A stretch of 64,000 nt of DNA from Eucalyptus grandis (GCF_016545825.1 NC_052614.1:15828559-15892558), one strand, 5' to 3'; counted from the stretch's first letter, positions 1 through 11,460 are shown. Made by a program: numbers and translations. The notes: generated from the sequence alone by a model not told the origin.

Positions 1-3000
1 CCGCGGTGCATGCGAATTGGCCGACATCTCCAGAGCTTATATTCGCACCATTTTCAGCCAACAACTTGACAACGGGGTCATGACCGCCCAGCATGGCCTC
101 CCAAAGCGGCACACTTCCCTCTGAGTCTGAAAAATTGTAAATTTATTTACTGTCAAATGAGTGAACTTGTCTGTTCAAAAAAAAAAAAAAATGAGTGAAC
201 TTGAATCAGAGCAAGGGAAAGGCCTCTAGGAGATATTCTAGTAAATGGAACGAAAGTTAACTTAAAGCAAGAGTGAACGCAATGCGCCCAGCACTCCGAG
301 TCAGGCATACTAATCTTCAAGTAAAAGCGATAGTTGCAGGATCGCATGGCTTGAGTTTATATTTATATTTCGGCACATTCAGTAACACGGAGAACTTGGA
401 CAAACGTAGCAGCGTCTGGAAAATTTACCAACAGTGGATACCGTTCAACACCATGAAGCAAGTCAACAGACATGAACCGACCGATCTAGCAGTGAATTAT
501 TAATTTTCTTCACATATTGGCATAGACACGGATTGATTTATATCTCAAGAGATATTGTCTGTTTTCTTTGAGTGGAGTCCTACGATTAGGATGCCTGGAC
601 AGGTGAATAAACAGATCTAGACGTTGACCACCACAGAGCAGATATTGCATCTACGCATGCTAGCTGGTTGCTGCACCTTCTGGATAAGAACATCATGTTG
701 ACTACTACTAACATGTGATCCCAAAGATTTGCTAAGAAAGAAAGGGAAGTGAAAGTCAATGTGCCAAAACAATGCAATACAGATTCCATGAATGGAACAC
801 CTGTCGAATCATGGCGTCATGGTTTACCAAATTTGGATATGAAAGATCAACTAAAAGGGGCATTTTGAAGATAATGTTACGTAATCTGATTCATACAGGG
901 AGGTGTCTCGCGAAATCTATGGAGAGACAAGTATGTTAAGAAAGTCCACATGTGGGTATCATCCCAAAACCATTATTTCCCCCCTTAATAGTCAGAAGGT
1001 ATGCTCATTTTGACAACTCGATACTATATGCAGCCAAAGACATCTCACAAGGGGCCACAGATAATGTAAGAGAAGGGCCATAAAGAAGTATGCAATTTCA
1101 AACTTGTGACCCACTTGACGGGAATTTAAGAGCTTCTCGTAATACAGGAGGGCTTGTTGGAAATCAGCAGACGGCAGAGTCTTAGCATATGACGGAAAAA
1201 ACATGGATGGCATTTTTGTAGATAGTTGATCAACTAATTAGAGAACGTTGGAATACTGGGAATATGATGAAGCATTAAATACGCAGCATCGATATACGAA
1301 TGTGATACCGAGATATGAACCAAGAAAATCCGATCAAATTAATGTAGAATATAAGAAAGATGATACCTCGCCTGTTAGGATCTGCCTCAAAGTCCAGTAG
1401 AAGAAGCACGCAATTCTCGCTTCCTTTAGATGCTGCAATATGCTGAAATTACGGAAAAGGTAATTAAATTTAGAGTGATTTTTTAGCCAATGGAAATTGC
1501 ATCAAAATAAGCAAAATCGCTGGGCTTTCATACTTACCAGTGAAGTCCTTCCACTGTTGTCTGATTCATTTGGATCGAGACCTCGTTTCAACAATTGGTT
1601 TAGTAATAAGTCATCTCCTCTCATTGTCGCAAAGCACAAACTGAGAGGCAGGTCCATCCTACCACGAGCCAACATGTTCTCTGTCTCCAGCAAGACACCC
1701 TCCATGGTTGGATCTTTGAGATCTTTCAAATGCTGTGCAGCAAAATCACCATCGATATTACAAAATGGACCTAGGAAAATATTATGAACAAAGAATACAC
1801 CAAAACCCTTGTCATGAATTATAGTAAAAAAAACTAAGAACACCATGAAAATTTTAACCAGACGAATTACCATACTAACAGCTGCTATAGTATGGTTTTT
1901 TTTCGTACAGACTTCATACCTGAAGGAGGTTGTTCATTATAATAGTCCCGTCACCAACATTAGCCTGGACGATATTAAGAAACGTAGTACGATTCAGCCG
2001 CAGCAGCTGGCTCAACCGTTTGGTCCTCACTGTGAAGAGCTGCGGTCTATAACAAAGCACGCCAATCTCACCACAGAGATCTCCAGTTTTAGCTTCACCA
2101 ATAACCTGTGCCATCCACACTAATGTCAGTAGGTTCCTTACTTTTTACTTGCAAGCAAATTTCTTGGTGCCAATTATGGAGCAGTCAGACTTGCCTGTTC
2201 GGTTCCATTCTTCATTACCAGCAGATCCTGCATGATATCATACATGTTAAACCTTAAATTCAGAAAAGATCAGTTTCAATTTAGGGAATTCTATTTCAAA
2301 AGAAGCCATAAACCGCAAAATCAAAGTTTGCATGTCAAATTTCTGATAAAATGACAGGTTTTGGTTCATTACCACAGCACCAGTGACAAGTATGTAGAAA
2401 TCTGTAGGCGCCTCATTTTGCAAAATCACATCCTCTTTTGGAGGAAAATATTCAGCCTTCATCTCTGAAACCTTTCCAAAATACAATGGACAACACAAAT
2501 TATTAGGAAACATGCAACTACGGACAGCCAATCAAAATTGTTATGTGCAAAGTGAAAATTCGCAGAATAGTTGTGTTGCTAGTACCAGCTGGAAGAGCAA
2601 GTCGTTTGAAACCCCATGGAATAAGTACACTTTATCCACTAGAGAGTAAAAAGGTAATGCGAAATGCTTGAACGGATCGCTTTAGGGAGTGACTCGAGAA
2701 TCTCTTGTTGCTGCAGTCCCTCCGAATTTGTTCGGTACTTCAAACATAAATGTGCTAGCATCTGATCTTGCAGCCGAGGAGGCAGTTGGTTCCTCAGGGA
2801 GAAGCTTGAAGCAGCTTGTATGGTATCTCTTAGAATTTAAAAAGTGAACAACGATAAGAAAGTAAAGAAAGAATTGGGGTCCAAAATCACTGCTTACGGA
2901 CATAAAAGCTGGTCATATAAATACATTACAAGACACTTTTTAAAGCAATTGTGTAAGGAACAAATAAGCGCATACTCACAAATTTTCGGGTTCGGCTTGT

Positions 3001-5289
3001 CCCATGAACGACTAAGTTGGTCATATTACCAATCAAGTAAGCAGTCAACCCAAGGTTGAAGAGCATGTAGAAGATGTCAAAGAGCATCTCCCTTGTATTG
3101 ACAGGATGCAGGTCCCCATAGCCAACCGTCGTTAGAGTAGTGATTGACCAGTAAATTGAAGTCACATACCGGATCCACAGACTCTGCTCAAGGAAGTTCT
3201 CCATTATGGCACCAATCCATGTCCTTTTAGGATCTCGATATCGTGCAGCGAGGAGGTAATAGAAGCACCCAGCGCAATGGACAGCAAAAAGGGTGACCTG
3301 AAGAAGGTAAATTACACAGAGCTCTTTATTACAGGAAGGAAATATCAATATGTTTGGTCATGATCAGATTGATCCTAAATAACTTGGACACTCACACAAA
3401 TGAGTTTTGCACATCGAACCCAGAAGTAGTTATAGTTCCTGTCTTTCTCCAATCTGTTTGCAGATATGACAATACCAATCAAGTTTTTGCAGTGTACAGG
3501 TTCGCAATTGCGATTCATTCAAGCGGAAAAAAACATTACCTGGAAAATAAGGCACTGACTCTTCGTAGACGCCAAAGGCGAAGCATGTTAAAGAGGCCAT
3601 AGGAATTGAAATTTGATGGGAATATTTTCCGAGCAAGTTCAGATGGAATCGTGGATATTAAATCGAAGGCAAACCACGTGGTAGTGTATTTCCAAGCAAT
3701 TTTCTTTGGATTATCGACAAGAAGGTAAGTAGTTTTGTCAAGATAAGCAACGAAGAACGTCAATATGATGTCTATGGCGAAGAATGCATTGACGACATTA
3801 TCGATAATGGACAATGCTATCGCTGGATCTCTCAGAAACCCAAATTCAAAAGGCGACACCCAAGCTGTGTAGGCAACCAGAACGACAAGGAGAGTCTCCC
3901 AACACCTGCGCAAAGATAATTTCAATTCAGTGATAATAAGAGAAAATTACGAGGATTTATCCAGGGCAAATACATTCGAAATCATACTAAACTCTGTGAT
4001 GGCGACTAATCATTTCCTGCTATGGTTTTTTTTTTTTTTTTTTTTTTTTGAAGAAGAAGGAAGTTTCATATTTTATTTGTGCATATGCATATTTCAAGAC
4101 TTGAGCTCATATTCATAGATCAGTATTCCAATAATTCTTCTTCTTTGACCTTCAAAAAGCCAAAATTTCTGGTTTAGGCCGAGAGGCAGGTGAGGAAAAA
4201 AGGCAAAAAAAAAAAAAAAAATACTAATAACCACACAAGTTGCTTGGGAGTTCTAGACAGAAGTCAATCATGTATTCTCAAGGCCACCGGTTAGGAACGG
4301 CTTCTCTCTGACTTAGACAGTTAAAGCCAACAAACTACTACAAAAAAAAATCACAGCAGAAATGGCTATCGGATCTCATGTTCCTAGTAGACGAACCTAA
4401 CATTCCGAATACCCTGCAAAAAGACTACCAAAAGATCATGAAACCAACATAGAAGACAGAAGAAAGAAGAAAGAAAAAGGGAAAAGCGATCATCACTCAG
4501 TTTCCAAGCATATTTGGCATATAATTTGCCAGGAAACCAGCAAATCATTCCTCTACATAATGTTTCAAAGCAAGAAACGAGTTCAGTAAAAGGAAAGTCA
4601 TATATGTATCCGAGATGAGATCACCTTATCACAAGTTCACAACCCATGCCCTGGAAGAAAGCCAAGAAAGAACCGAACAAAATTACACTTTCGCCAAGAA
4701 TCCATAGATTCGGTGACTTTGTTTACTTTAACTCAAAAGGAACAAAAGAGACGAAAGAGGAGAGAGAATTCATTCAGAACAGAGGAACAAGATTTTGCAA
4801 AACCAACGAGCGAAAAGGAACAAACTTTTCTGCACAGTGCAAAACAAGAACCAGAAACCACATGAAAGAAAAAAAAAAACAAACGCGGAATGATCACCCA
4901 CGAAGAACACACGGAGTTCCGAGCAACGCACCGCAAGATTCAATGTCGCTCTCTTCGCAAGCATTGGACAGAAAAACAGAGCAAGCTCCGAGCTTTCCAG
5001 CGAAAACCAGAAAAGAAGGACGAGAAGCGACGAGAGAACGAAAACCCACAAGGGAAAAGGAAAAAAACGGAGAGGGAAGAGAGGGGCGGTGCCTGTAATA
5101 ACGATCGTAAGGCGAGACGATGAACCGCCGGAGCTTGATGCGGCGGCTGCTCCGGGCGCCGAGAGAAGGCAGGATGCTGGTGGAGAGGCTGTAGTGGCTG
5201 CCGTCGCGGGACAGGTCCTGGAACTCTTCCTCGCCGCACGCGAGCGAGACCCCGAACACGCCCCTTCTGGAGCGGTCAGCACCCGCCAT
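1..5289 (-). CDS. AKT1: AKT1-like Shaker-family inward-rectifying K+ channel, 5' part (exons 1-11, 3' end off window)
   Basis: Plasma-membrane K+ channel; the family mediates root K+ uptake. Exons read from minus-strand splice sites: 5289-5093, 3905-3540, 3453-3396, 3297-2980, about 2830-2586, 2471-2373, 2227-2195, 2105-1920, 1732-1538, 1442-1367, 126-1 (continues left). Start chosen at MAGADRSRR, which leads into the family block [20 protein letters not shown]. Seen in order: S1 (about 68-90), S2, S3, arginine-rich S4 with [14 protein letters not shown] (173-186), S5, pore with TTVGYGD (GYG at 266-268), S6, a C-linker, a cyclic-nucleotide-binding-like domain with [17 protein letters not shown], then ankyrin repeats from about residue 538 ([18 protein letters not shown]). 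About 630 of the family's roughly 850-900 residues are present; remaining ankyrins and the KHA domain lie off window. As written, exon 5 is broken: its acceptor is out of register and one T is missing near 2650, giving a stop at 2641-2639. Phases fit at all other junctions. AKT1 versus a close paralogue cannot be fully separated. Confidence 0.9.
2193..2194 (-). other. GC splice donor of AKT1-like intron 7 (after a 33-nt exon)
   Basis: Exon 7 (2227-2195) encodes [11 protein letters not shown] and ends GAACAG, followed by GCAAGT, which is the ideal consensus for a GC-AG intron. The acceptor is GGCACAG ending at 2106 and exon 8 resumes with [12 protein letters not shown], matching family order with no gap. 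Intron 7 is 89 bp. Confidence 0.85.
5091..5092 (-). other. GC splice donor of AKT1-like intron 1
   Basis: Exon 1 ends with TATTACAG and the intron starts GCACCG. No GT donor keeps the family sequence SPYDRYYR joined to [15 protein letters not shown]; the next GT downstream would add unrelated residues. The acceptor is TTTGCGCAG at 3914-3906. Intron 1 is 1187 bp. It departs from the strong GC-donor consensus AG|GCAAGT, so support rests on protein continuity. Confidence 0.65.
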
Positions 5290-5430
5290 TGCTGACACAG
5301 AGCAAAAGCACGAGACCAAGAAAGTAGCAGAAGGAGAAGGAGCAGGCTGCCCAGCTTATACGCGTGCACCTCTGCATATAAAGGCTTTCTTAGCCTCCAC
5401 GGTGTCTCTCTCTCTCTCTCTCACTGCTCG
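5290..5430 (-). promoter_or_regulatory. Probable core promoter and 5' UTR of the AKT1-like gene
   Basis: Upstream of the ATG on the minus strand are two AT-rich TATA-like candidates, CGTATAAG near 5360-5353 and TTTATATG near 5383-5376, followed further upstream by a (GA)n tract at 5423-5405. GA-rich tracts are common in plant promoters and 5' UTRs. I cannot tell which TATA-like site is used. Confidence 0.4.
5404..5423. repeat. (CT)n/(GA)n microsatellite
   Basis: Perfect dinucleotide run just upstream of the AKT1-like gene. Confidence 0.9.
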
Positions 5431-6336
5431 GTTTACAGTTAATTTTCTTTCTTGTCCCTACCCTGACTTTAATTGAAAAGAAGCCACTCTATTTACTCTC
5501 TTTTTTTTTGGTATCATAATGATATAAATTTTGAGTAAATATATCATAATGAAATAAATTTAAGAATTATTTCATCATCGTAAAAAATTTAAAGTGAATC
5601 TATCACGGAGCTTTAAAGAGATGCGTAAATTTTATAGATATATATATGGATATATTTAATAGCTTTCTGTATATATCAATAGGAGAGGATAAAGAATGTG
5701 CTTTTGAATTTGGAAACACGCCTTTTTTTTCTTTTCTTTTTTTCCCTTTTAGGCGATGACTTAATGAAGGAAAAAAACACCTTTTATGAAGGCTAGAAGG
5801 AGGAAATAGTATACGTTCTTTTTACGAAATCTTATGATCTCACTGAAAGAATATAGTTTTCCCTCTCAACTTCCAAGTATCCATAAAAGAAAAAAGAGAA
5901 AAGAGGGTGTTAACAAATGCTTCTTTTTTTTTTTCGGTCAGGGACAAATAAGTTTAAATGGGCAGTCGTTTAAAAAAGCATCCCTTAACAAATTCTAAGA
6001 GTATCAAGCCCTATTTTTCCATTGAACCTTAAGAACGCTTCTCGACTCTCTTTTAACTGATAAAAAAAAATCCCCGAAACTCTCGTGGATAGTAAATAAC
6101 ATTTTAGATTAGATGATTTTACTCAATCAAAGAGGAATGAAAAACATTTTTTACAAGATTAATCGACCATTATCTCGATGGTATCTTATTCTTCGTGAAA
6201 TATTAACAATCTAATTCTTGAGAGGCATGGAGATCTCACAATTTCTTTTGTAATATTGGGGGTGTATTATTGCGGTCGTTTTATACATGGTTAAAAAAAA
6301 AGGTAAGTGAAGTCTAATCTATTGGAGGAAATTTGG

Positions 6337-6370
<34 letters not shown>

Positions 6371-7100
6371 CCAAAATCGGGAACTGAAGAAGGAATCCTT
6401 CTTCTGACTGAGTTTAATGTCCTTGGATCGCGCAACTCGACTCCGAACCGTCCGATTTCTCGAAAGACGGGGATGCCTATTTAAGTCTTGCATCTGCTGG
6501 AGCAATCTCGACTGAGAAAAAAGAATATATTGTGATACAGGTGTCTTTGTCTCGTCAAAAATAAACAATTTATAAGATATTTTCGTAAAAAATATAACTC
6601 CTATCACTTACGAAAATAAAGAAACGAAAATGTTTTCATCGCCTATGAAAATATATAGACATAAATCATTATCGATAATAAAAATAAAGATTAACCTTAG
6701 TTGCCCTAACTCTAAGCTCAATCGTCGAAGCGACAAGTGCATTGCCTCTTGCCATTGGCAGCTGCCTTCGGACATTAGTAGCAGCTCTCTCTCTCTCTCT
6801 CTCTCATGGTAGAGAAAGCAAGAGCCAGGGCTCAGTCTCCGACAACCGCTGTAGGGTGTGGCCAACTGCATAGCTAATCCTAGTTATTATAATAAAGAGG
6901 TTACGACTAGTGTATTAGGATTTTCCAAACCTAGTATATTTAAGGTTGGAGATATAGGTAAAGGGATTGTGGTTTTTGTAATCTGTTCTTTTTTTACTAA
7001 AGAGTAATTCATATAACTGTATTATTACGAGGATATTCCCCATCATTAAGTGCCACTTGGACTTTTAATTTGCGATAGGTTATCAATATACTTCCAAGAA
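5430..7100. other. AT-rich intergenic DNA, no gene seen
   Basis: Homopolymer-rich sequence with no ORF resembling a protein I know. Contains a (TG)n run at 6339-6368 and a (CT)n run near 6785-6806. It would hold distal promoter sequence of the minus-strand channel gene. Confidence 0.6.
6339..6368. repeat. (TG)n microsatellite
   Basis: About 15 perfect TG units, ending in GGG. Confidence 0.95.
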
Positions 7101-7105
7101 TAATT

Positions 7106-7690
7106 TGTTAGAATACACATGTGAGTTGTATTAGAGAAGTCTCACATCGAAAAATTGATGTGGTGTTAAGTAGTTAATATATCATAACTGGTCTATAACC
7201 CATTGATTTAAACTTTTGAGTGAATGTGGATCTAACTAGATATATAAATAGGCGTGGACTTGGACTCCTTCTTGAAGATCTCCCCAAGTGAATGTATCAA
7301 ACTTCTATTACGTGCTCCTAGCAAATGACATCAGAGCCAAAGATTACGGTTTTTAGGCAAGTGGGCATTGTGGTGTAATAACGCAAGCTCGTAAGGATGA
7401 AGTTGGGAGAGAAGGATACCCCTTGAATTAAGGGGGAGCAAACCTAACACTAAAGTTCACACTTGGGGGGAATTGTAAGAACACACGTGTGAGTTGTGTT
7501 AGAGAAGTCTCACATTGAAAAATTGATGTGGTGTTAAATAGTTAATATATCATAATTAACCTATAATTCATTGATTTAAGTTTTTGAGTGAAGATAGATC
7601 CAACTAAATGTATTAATGGGCTTGTACTTGGGCTTGCTCTTGAAGATCTCCTATGTGAAGATATTGAACTTTTGTTGTGTGCTCCCAACA
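7106..7690 (+). mobile_element. Complete TRIM (terminal-repeat retrotransposon in miniature)
   Basis: 585-bp element bounded by a perfect 5-bp target-site duplication TAATT (7101-7105 and 7691-7695). The 5' LTR is 7106-7323 (218 bp, starts TGTTAGAA, ends TAGCA) and the 3' LTR is 7474-7690 (217 bp, starts TGTAAGAA, ends CCCAACA); they align along their whole length. Directly after the 5' LTR is TGACATCAGAGCC (7326-7338), close to the plant initiator-Met primer site TGGTATCAGAGC. A polypurine tract CTTGGGGGGAAT (7462-7473) precedes the 3' LTR. The 150-bp interior has no coding capacity, as expected for a non-autonomous TRIM that depends on proteins of other LTR elements. Relatives occur at 33.2, 47.5, 53.5 and 58.0 kb. 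Confidence 0.93.
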
Positions 7691-7695
7691 TAATT

Positions 7696-9008
7696 TTTCT
7701 TGCATTCTTCCCTCATCTTGCAACCAACTAGGATTGCTAGTTTCTTTAGATGCAAAGGGGAGTTCTGAAGATGTAAGGCGACAATGGAGTAAAAGTCGAG
7801 GATGTGTTTTGGCGTTTCTCCTTTTGTAGTGTATGGAATGGTTACATATACTTGTTTGTATGCTATAAAATATGTATTTGATACTCCCGATGCGCATTCA
7901 AAAGACCAAACCGCCACATAAAACCTGGAGGAATATCAGGTTGACTTTATATAGACACAGGCCTCCAGGTAGAAAGTGGTGAAAAGAAAAGGCCCTTTTC
8001 ACACTCCCAGATAACTTTCCTAGGAATAATTTGATTATTTTTAATTATAGAAACCTAAAGCATTAGCGCCATTGATTGAGCCGTTGGAAATTTTCCAGCT
8101 CAGGAATTAAAAATTATTCATTCAAATCTCACAAATTATGTGTAAACTACTATGAATTTGGATTATTTGTATATGCCAAAATTTCAGATTTAACTAGTTC
8201 ATGAATCTTTGAAAGGCTTTCATAATCCTTCCTATAATCAGATCTTTGTGCATGTATCTCATTTCTAAAAATTAAATTATTTTCACTTTCCAACAAATGA
8301 AGCTATAAGACAACCCAATCTAACCTTATACCATAAAATAATTGATTACTGGGGAATGTGACTCTCTCTACGATCCTATAAGGCATAGCCATAAAAGTTA
8401 CATATTTATAGTCATTATTAAACAGTAATACTTTCATAGCAAAGAGGCAATTATTTATTGTATTTTAAGATATAACCATTTAAATGGAGTAGCGACATCC
8501 TCCTACTGGTCGAAAATTGTGAGCAATGACGGCATTAAAAAGTAAACCTTTCTAATGGCGTGCTTAATTTTAAATGAAATTTGGATTTAACCATGTGTCC
8601 TTTTTCTTAGACTAAATTTTATAATTTTAAAACGTTGTTCTCATTTGTTGTGGGTAATATGAAAAATAGGCAAATTAAAGGACCAGTTAACATAATTGAA
8701 TGTGGTAATTTGCAAGAAGGACTTTATCGGAATAATCAAGTAAGATGGAGGACTTCATATGTCCATATCGAAGGACCCATTCCCTAGAAGTCTGAGTTTA
8801 AAAAAAAAAATGGCTCTACGTCACGTACAATTCCTAAATTTCCGTGAAGCAAAAAGGGAGAAAAAGGGAGAGGCAAAGGAGGTCAAGTCTATCTATCATC
8901 CTCAAATATTATCCTAGGAGTCTCCTATCCGCTACTAAACATACAATTTAAATCAAAACTACTGTATCTCTACGCTATGCACTTATGACAAGGATGTCCT
9001 CGACAGTG
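7696..9008. other. Intergenic DNA, nothing recognised
   Basis: AT-rich; short ORFs only, none with recognisable motifs or splice context. Confidence 0.55.
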
Positions 9009-9018
9009 GAGGCTATTA

Positions 9019-9137
9019 GGGCATGTATGGTTAAACCAGCTGCCTTCATTTCCCTGTAAAGCGTCTGGGATGTTTCATCCAGCGGCTTCATCGCAAAGAT
9101 CAGGCCAAGCAGATTATCTGGTTTAACCATTTAACCC
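9019..9137. mobile_element. Small MITE-like inverted-repeat element
   Basis: About 119 bp with termini GGGCATGTATGGTTAAACC and its imperfect complement ending GGTTTAACCATTTAACCC. Non-coding. The left end overlaps an 18-bp direct repeat, GAGGCTATTAGGGCATGT, found at 9009-9026 and again at 9219-9236. Confidence 0.6.
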
Positions 9138-9228
9138 TCAGCGGTTTATTATTACCCCATTTTATACTTGGGGTTGACTCCGATAAGCGTAGCAGTTTAA
9201 GGTCATGCTAAGAATCATGAGGCTATTA

Positions 9229-10058
9229 GGGCATGTGTATAGTAATGTTTTTGTTTCTCTCAATTCAAGTCCTTTAATTCTCCAAAATAAAAAATGAACA
9301 TAAATCCGTTTGGTAATGTCAACTTATTTTTCTATTCCCCATAATAGAAAAGTAGTTGATGAATAGATTTTGAATAGAAACAATAAACAAAAAAAAAAAA
9401 AAAAAAAAAAGTAACCTCTTATTTTCGAGAACAATTTCTAGAAATAAGCAAATTGTTTCTTTTCTATTTTTCTTTTATTCTTCTTCCTTGCTATGGCCAT
9501 CGTTGGCCATCTCCGGCCACTGCGGCCATCGTCGATCAACGCCCGCAACCGTCGTCACCATAGCCCTCGACCGCTGGCGACTGTCATCGTCAATGCTCGA
9601 TCGCCGACCATCGCCCCACCCGCCGCCGCCCACATCCCACTTGGCCACCCTCGCCAGCGACAACCGCCATCTACTGCGTTGTCGTCGCCGCCACCGCCCG
9701 ACCAACGACCGTTGCCCACAGCCCATCGGTTGTCGTCCCCTCCAGCGATCGCCTGTACACCTCCGCAGCAATCGGCGGTAGCAACCGCTGGGCTGTGGGT
9801 GGCGATCATGCAACAACGGTCAATGGCGACAATCAACGATCATGTGGCGGCAAGCAACGATCGACAATCCGTGGGCAAGAAAAAAATAAATAAATTCAAA
9901 AATTCATGAATCGTATCAAACACAATTTTATTTTGTTCTATTTCAAGAATATAAATCTTGTATAGTTACCAAATATGTTATTTTACTCAGAAATTATTTT
10001 TGTAGTAGAAATATAAAAGAATTATTTTTGAAAGTAAAAGTGTTATTATACGTACCTC
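9229..10058. mobile_element. Foldback element with GC-rich core
   Basis: Left end GGGCATGTGTATAGTAATG pairs imperfectly with the right end, which reads AACACTTTTA-type sequence into TTATACGTACCTC on the plus strand. Inside, AT-rich arms flank a GC-rich core (about 9490-9870) rich in GGCCATCG and CGACCG motifs. Long ORFs in several frames of the core are a composition effect, not genes. Shares architecture with elements at 17.3, 21.0, 34.5 and 50.9 kb. Confidence 0.6.
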
Positions 10059-10556
10059 AGTTAGCTCCGCCAAGATTTCCACGGAATAACCAAGCTCGAG
10101 TACCATCCCGCGAGGTGATGCGACGCTATGCCAACCAGTGGTACTGCACGCATCCAGCCGGAAGAGAGAACACACCTCATGTTTCACGTCACTATCTGTT
10201 TGTAGAATTTCTAGCAGACACGTGGAGGCAAGAAAGAGAGACGAAGCTCTTCTCCGTCTGCCTCAAGTTGACCATCCCACCACTGCCGACTTCATTCAAA
10301 ACCGCTGGACAGAGGGAGAGCAGGCGAGAAGTTTCCCTTGTCTGGTCGGGAACTTGAAACGACGCCGTCTGGATTTAGCTGACTCGTGTTCAGACTGAAA
10401 TTGCAAATGGCATTTTGGAATTGGATTGCTTGGCGACCTGCCACCGTCCACAGTCACGTCATCTGCTCCATCAGTCCCCCTGACCCAAAGTCACAAGCAC
10501 TCGTTCTCCTGTTTTCTCTCCACCTTTTTAGCCCTCCTTTTGACCTAACCACCTAG
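10059..10556. other. Intergenic DNA of mixed composition, no gene recognised
   Basis: Less AT-rich than its surroundings. An open frame at 10028-10357 on the plus strand has no motif I recognise and begins inside the neighbouring foldback element, so it is not called. Confidence 0.4.
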
Positions 10557-10920
10557 GGATGAGCATGCTGTTCAAATCGAACCGAATCATTGGATTTGAT
10601 CCGATTTTCAATTCATAAAAATGAAACTAGTGATTGTCAATCCAATTTTTGGTTCTTAGAGGGATTGAACCGGATTGGATCGAACTGCAGACCGAACCAA
10701 CCTTTTTTAAAATATATTTTTTAATTTCTCAAAAATAGCAATGAAATTAAAAATAGTAACAATTCTTGTGTTTTTCTTAATTTTTTAATTTTTTTGCTAA
10801 GTAATCGGTTTCATATGACAAGGTCCGGTCCGGTCCGGTTTCCGATCCCAAAAATTGAGAACCGGTTCTCTTGGTCCGCCCTCCCAATTCCTAGGTGGAA
10901 TCGGATTGTCACCCCTATGC
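10557..10920. repeat. Dispersed GGTTCGG/GGTCCGG-type repeat
   Basis: Starts AGGGATGAGCATGCTGTTC and ends near TTGTCACCCCT, loosely complementary ends, with repeated AACCGGATTGGATC and GGTCCGGTCCGG motifs. The same style of sequence appears at about 35847-36490, 31520-31680 and 44610-44830. Non-coding. Confidence 0.5.
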
Positions 10921-10974
10921 CCGCCTAGAGGAGGGTTCCATATTGGGAATTGCAAATTTCCCTTAATTGATTGC

Positions 10975-11355
10975 TTAATCCACTATCAGCTGTTCTTGGT
11001 GCAGTTTCCGTCTGTACCATGCTGGGTGCAATGACAATACCCAACAATGACGAAATTCTCGAATCTCTTTAGAACTGCTATTACTTGCCTGCAACAACCG
11101 TTCATCCTCCTCATAAATCAAATACGGTGCCTTGCCTACCTCTCTTGACAGCAACTTCACGACCCCCTTCAGAACATGATGCTCCCACCACGAACATCTA
11201 TTTTGATGAGAAGAACCAGTTCGACTGGGTATCACTTCGTCTAGTGGGATGGACCTCACTTGAAGTTCTATTTTTTCATTGGACTTGAATGCCAACTTAG
11301 CACCGGCTGATGAGACAGCACTGTTGTCGAGCCGGCCAACCAACTGAAAACATTA
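10975..11355 (-). other. Possible orphan exon or gene fragment, unrecognised
   Basis: The minus strand has TAATGTTTTCAG, a good acceptor, near 11355, followed by an open frame of about 122 codons to a stop at 10975. It includes stretches such as CSWWEHHVLKGVVKLLSREV and APYLIYEEDERLLQASN, whose composition is protein-like rather than repeat-like. No family recognised. No partner exons found nearby, so it may be a captured or decayed gene piece. Confidence 0.3.
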
Positions 11356-11460
11356 GTTAGCGTGGACATGATCAGCAAAGCAAAAAGCATAGTCAGATAC
11401 CAACAATAAAAGAATAATTGTGCTCTCAATCTACTTATAAGAATGACTGCATCAGTATCG

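Noticed and set aside
4646..5369. Long overlapping ORFs on both strands
   Set aside because: They lie mostly in intron 1 and the first exon of the AKT1-like gene; translations are Lys/Arg/Phe-rich and have no family signature outside the exon.
9475..9909. Four overlapping ORFs of 93-138 codons
   Set aside because: They occupy the GC-rich core of a foldback element and are open in several frames at once, a composition effect.
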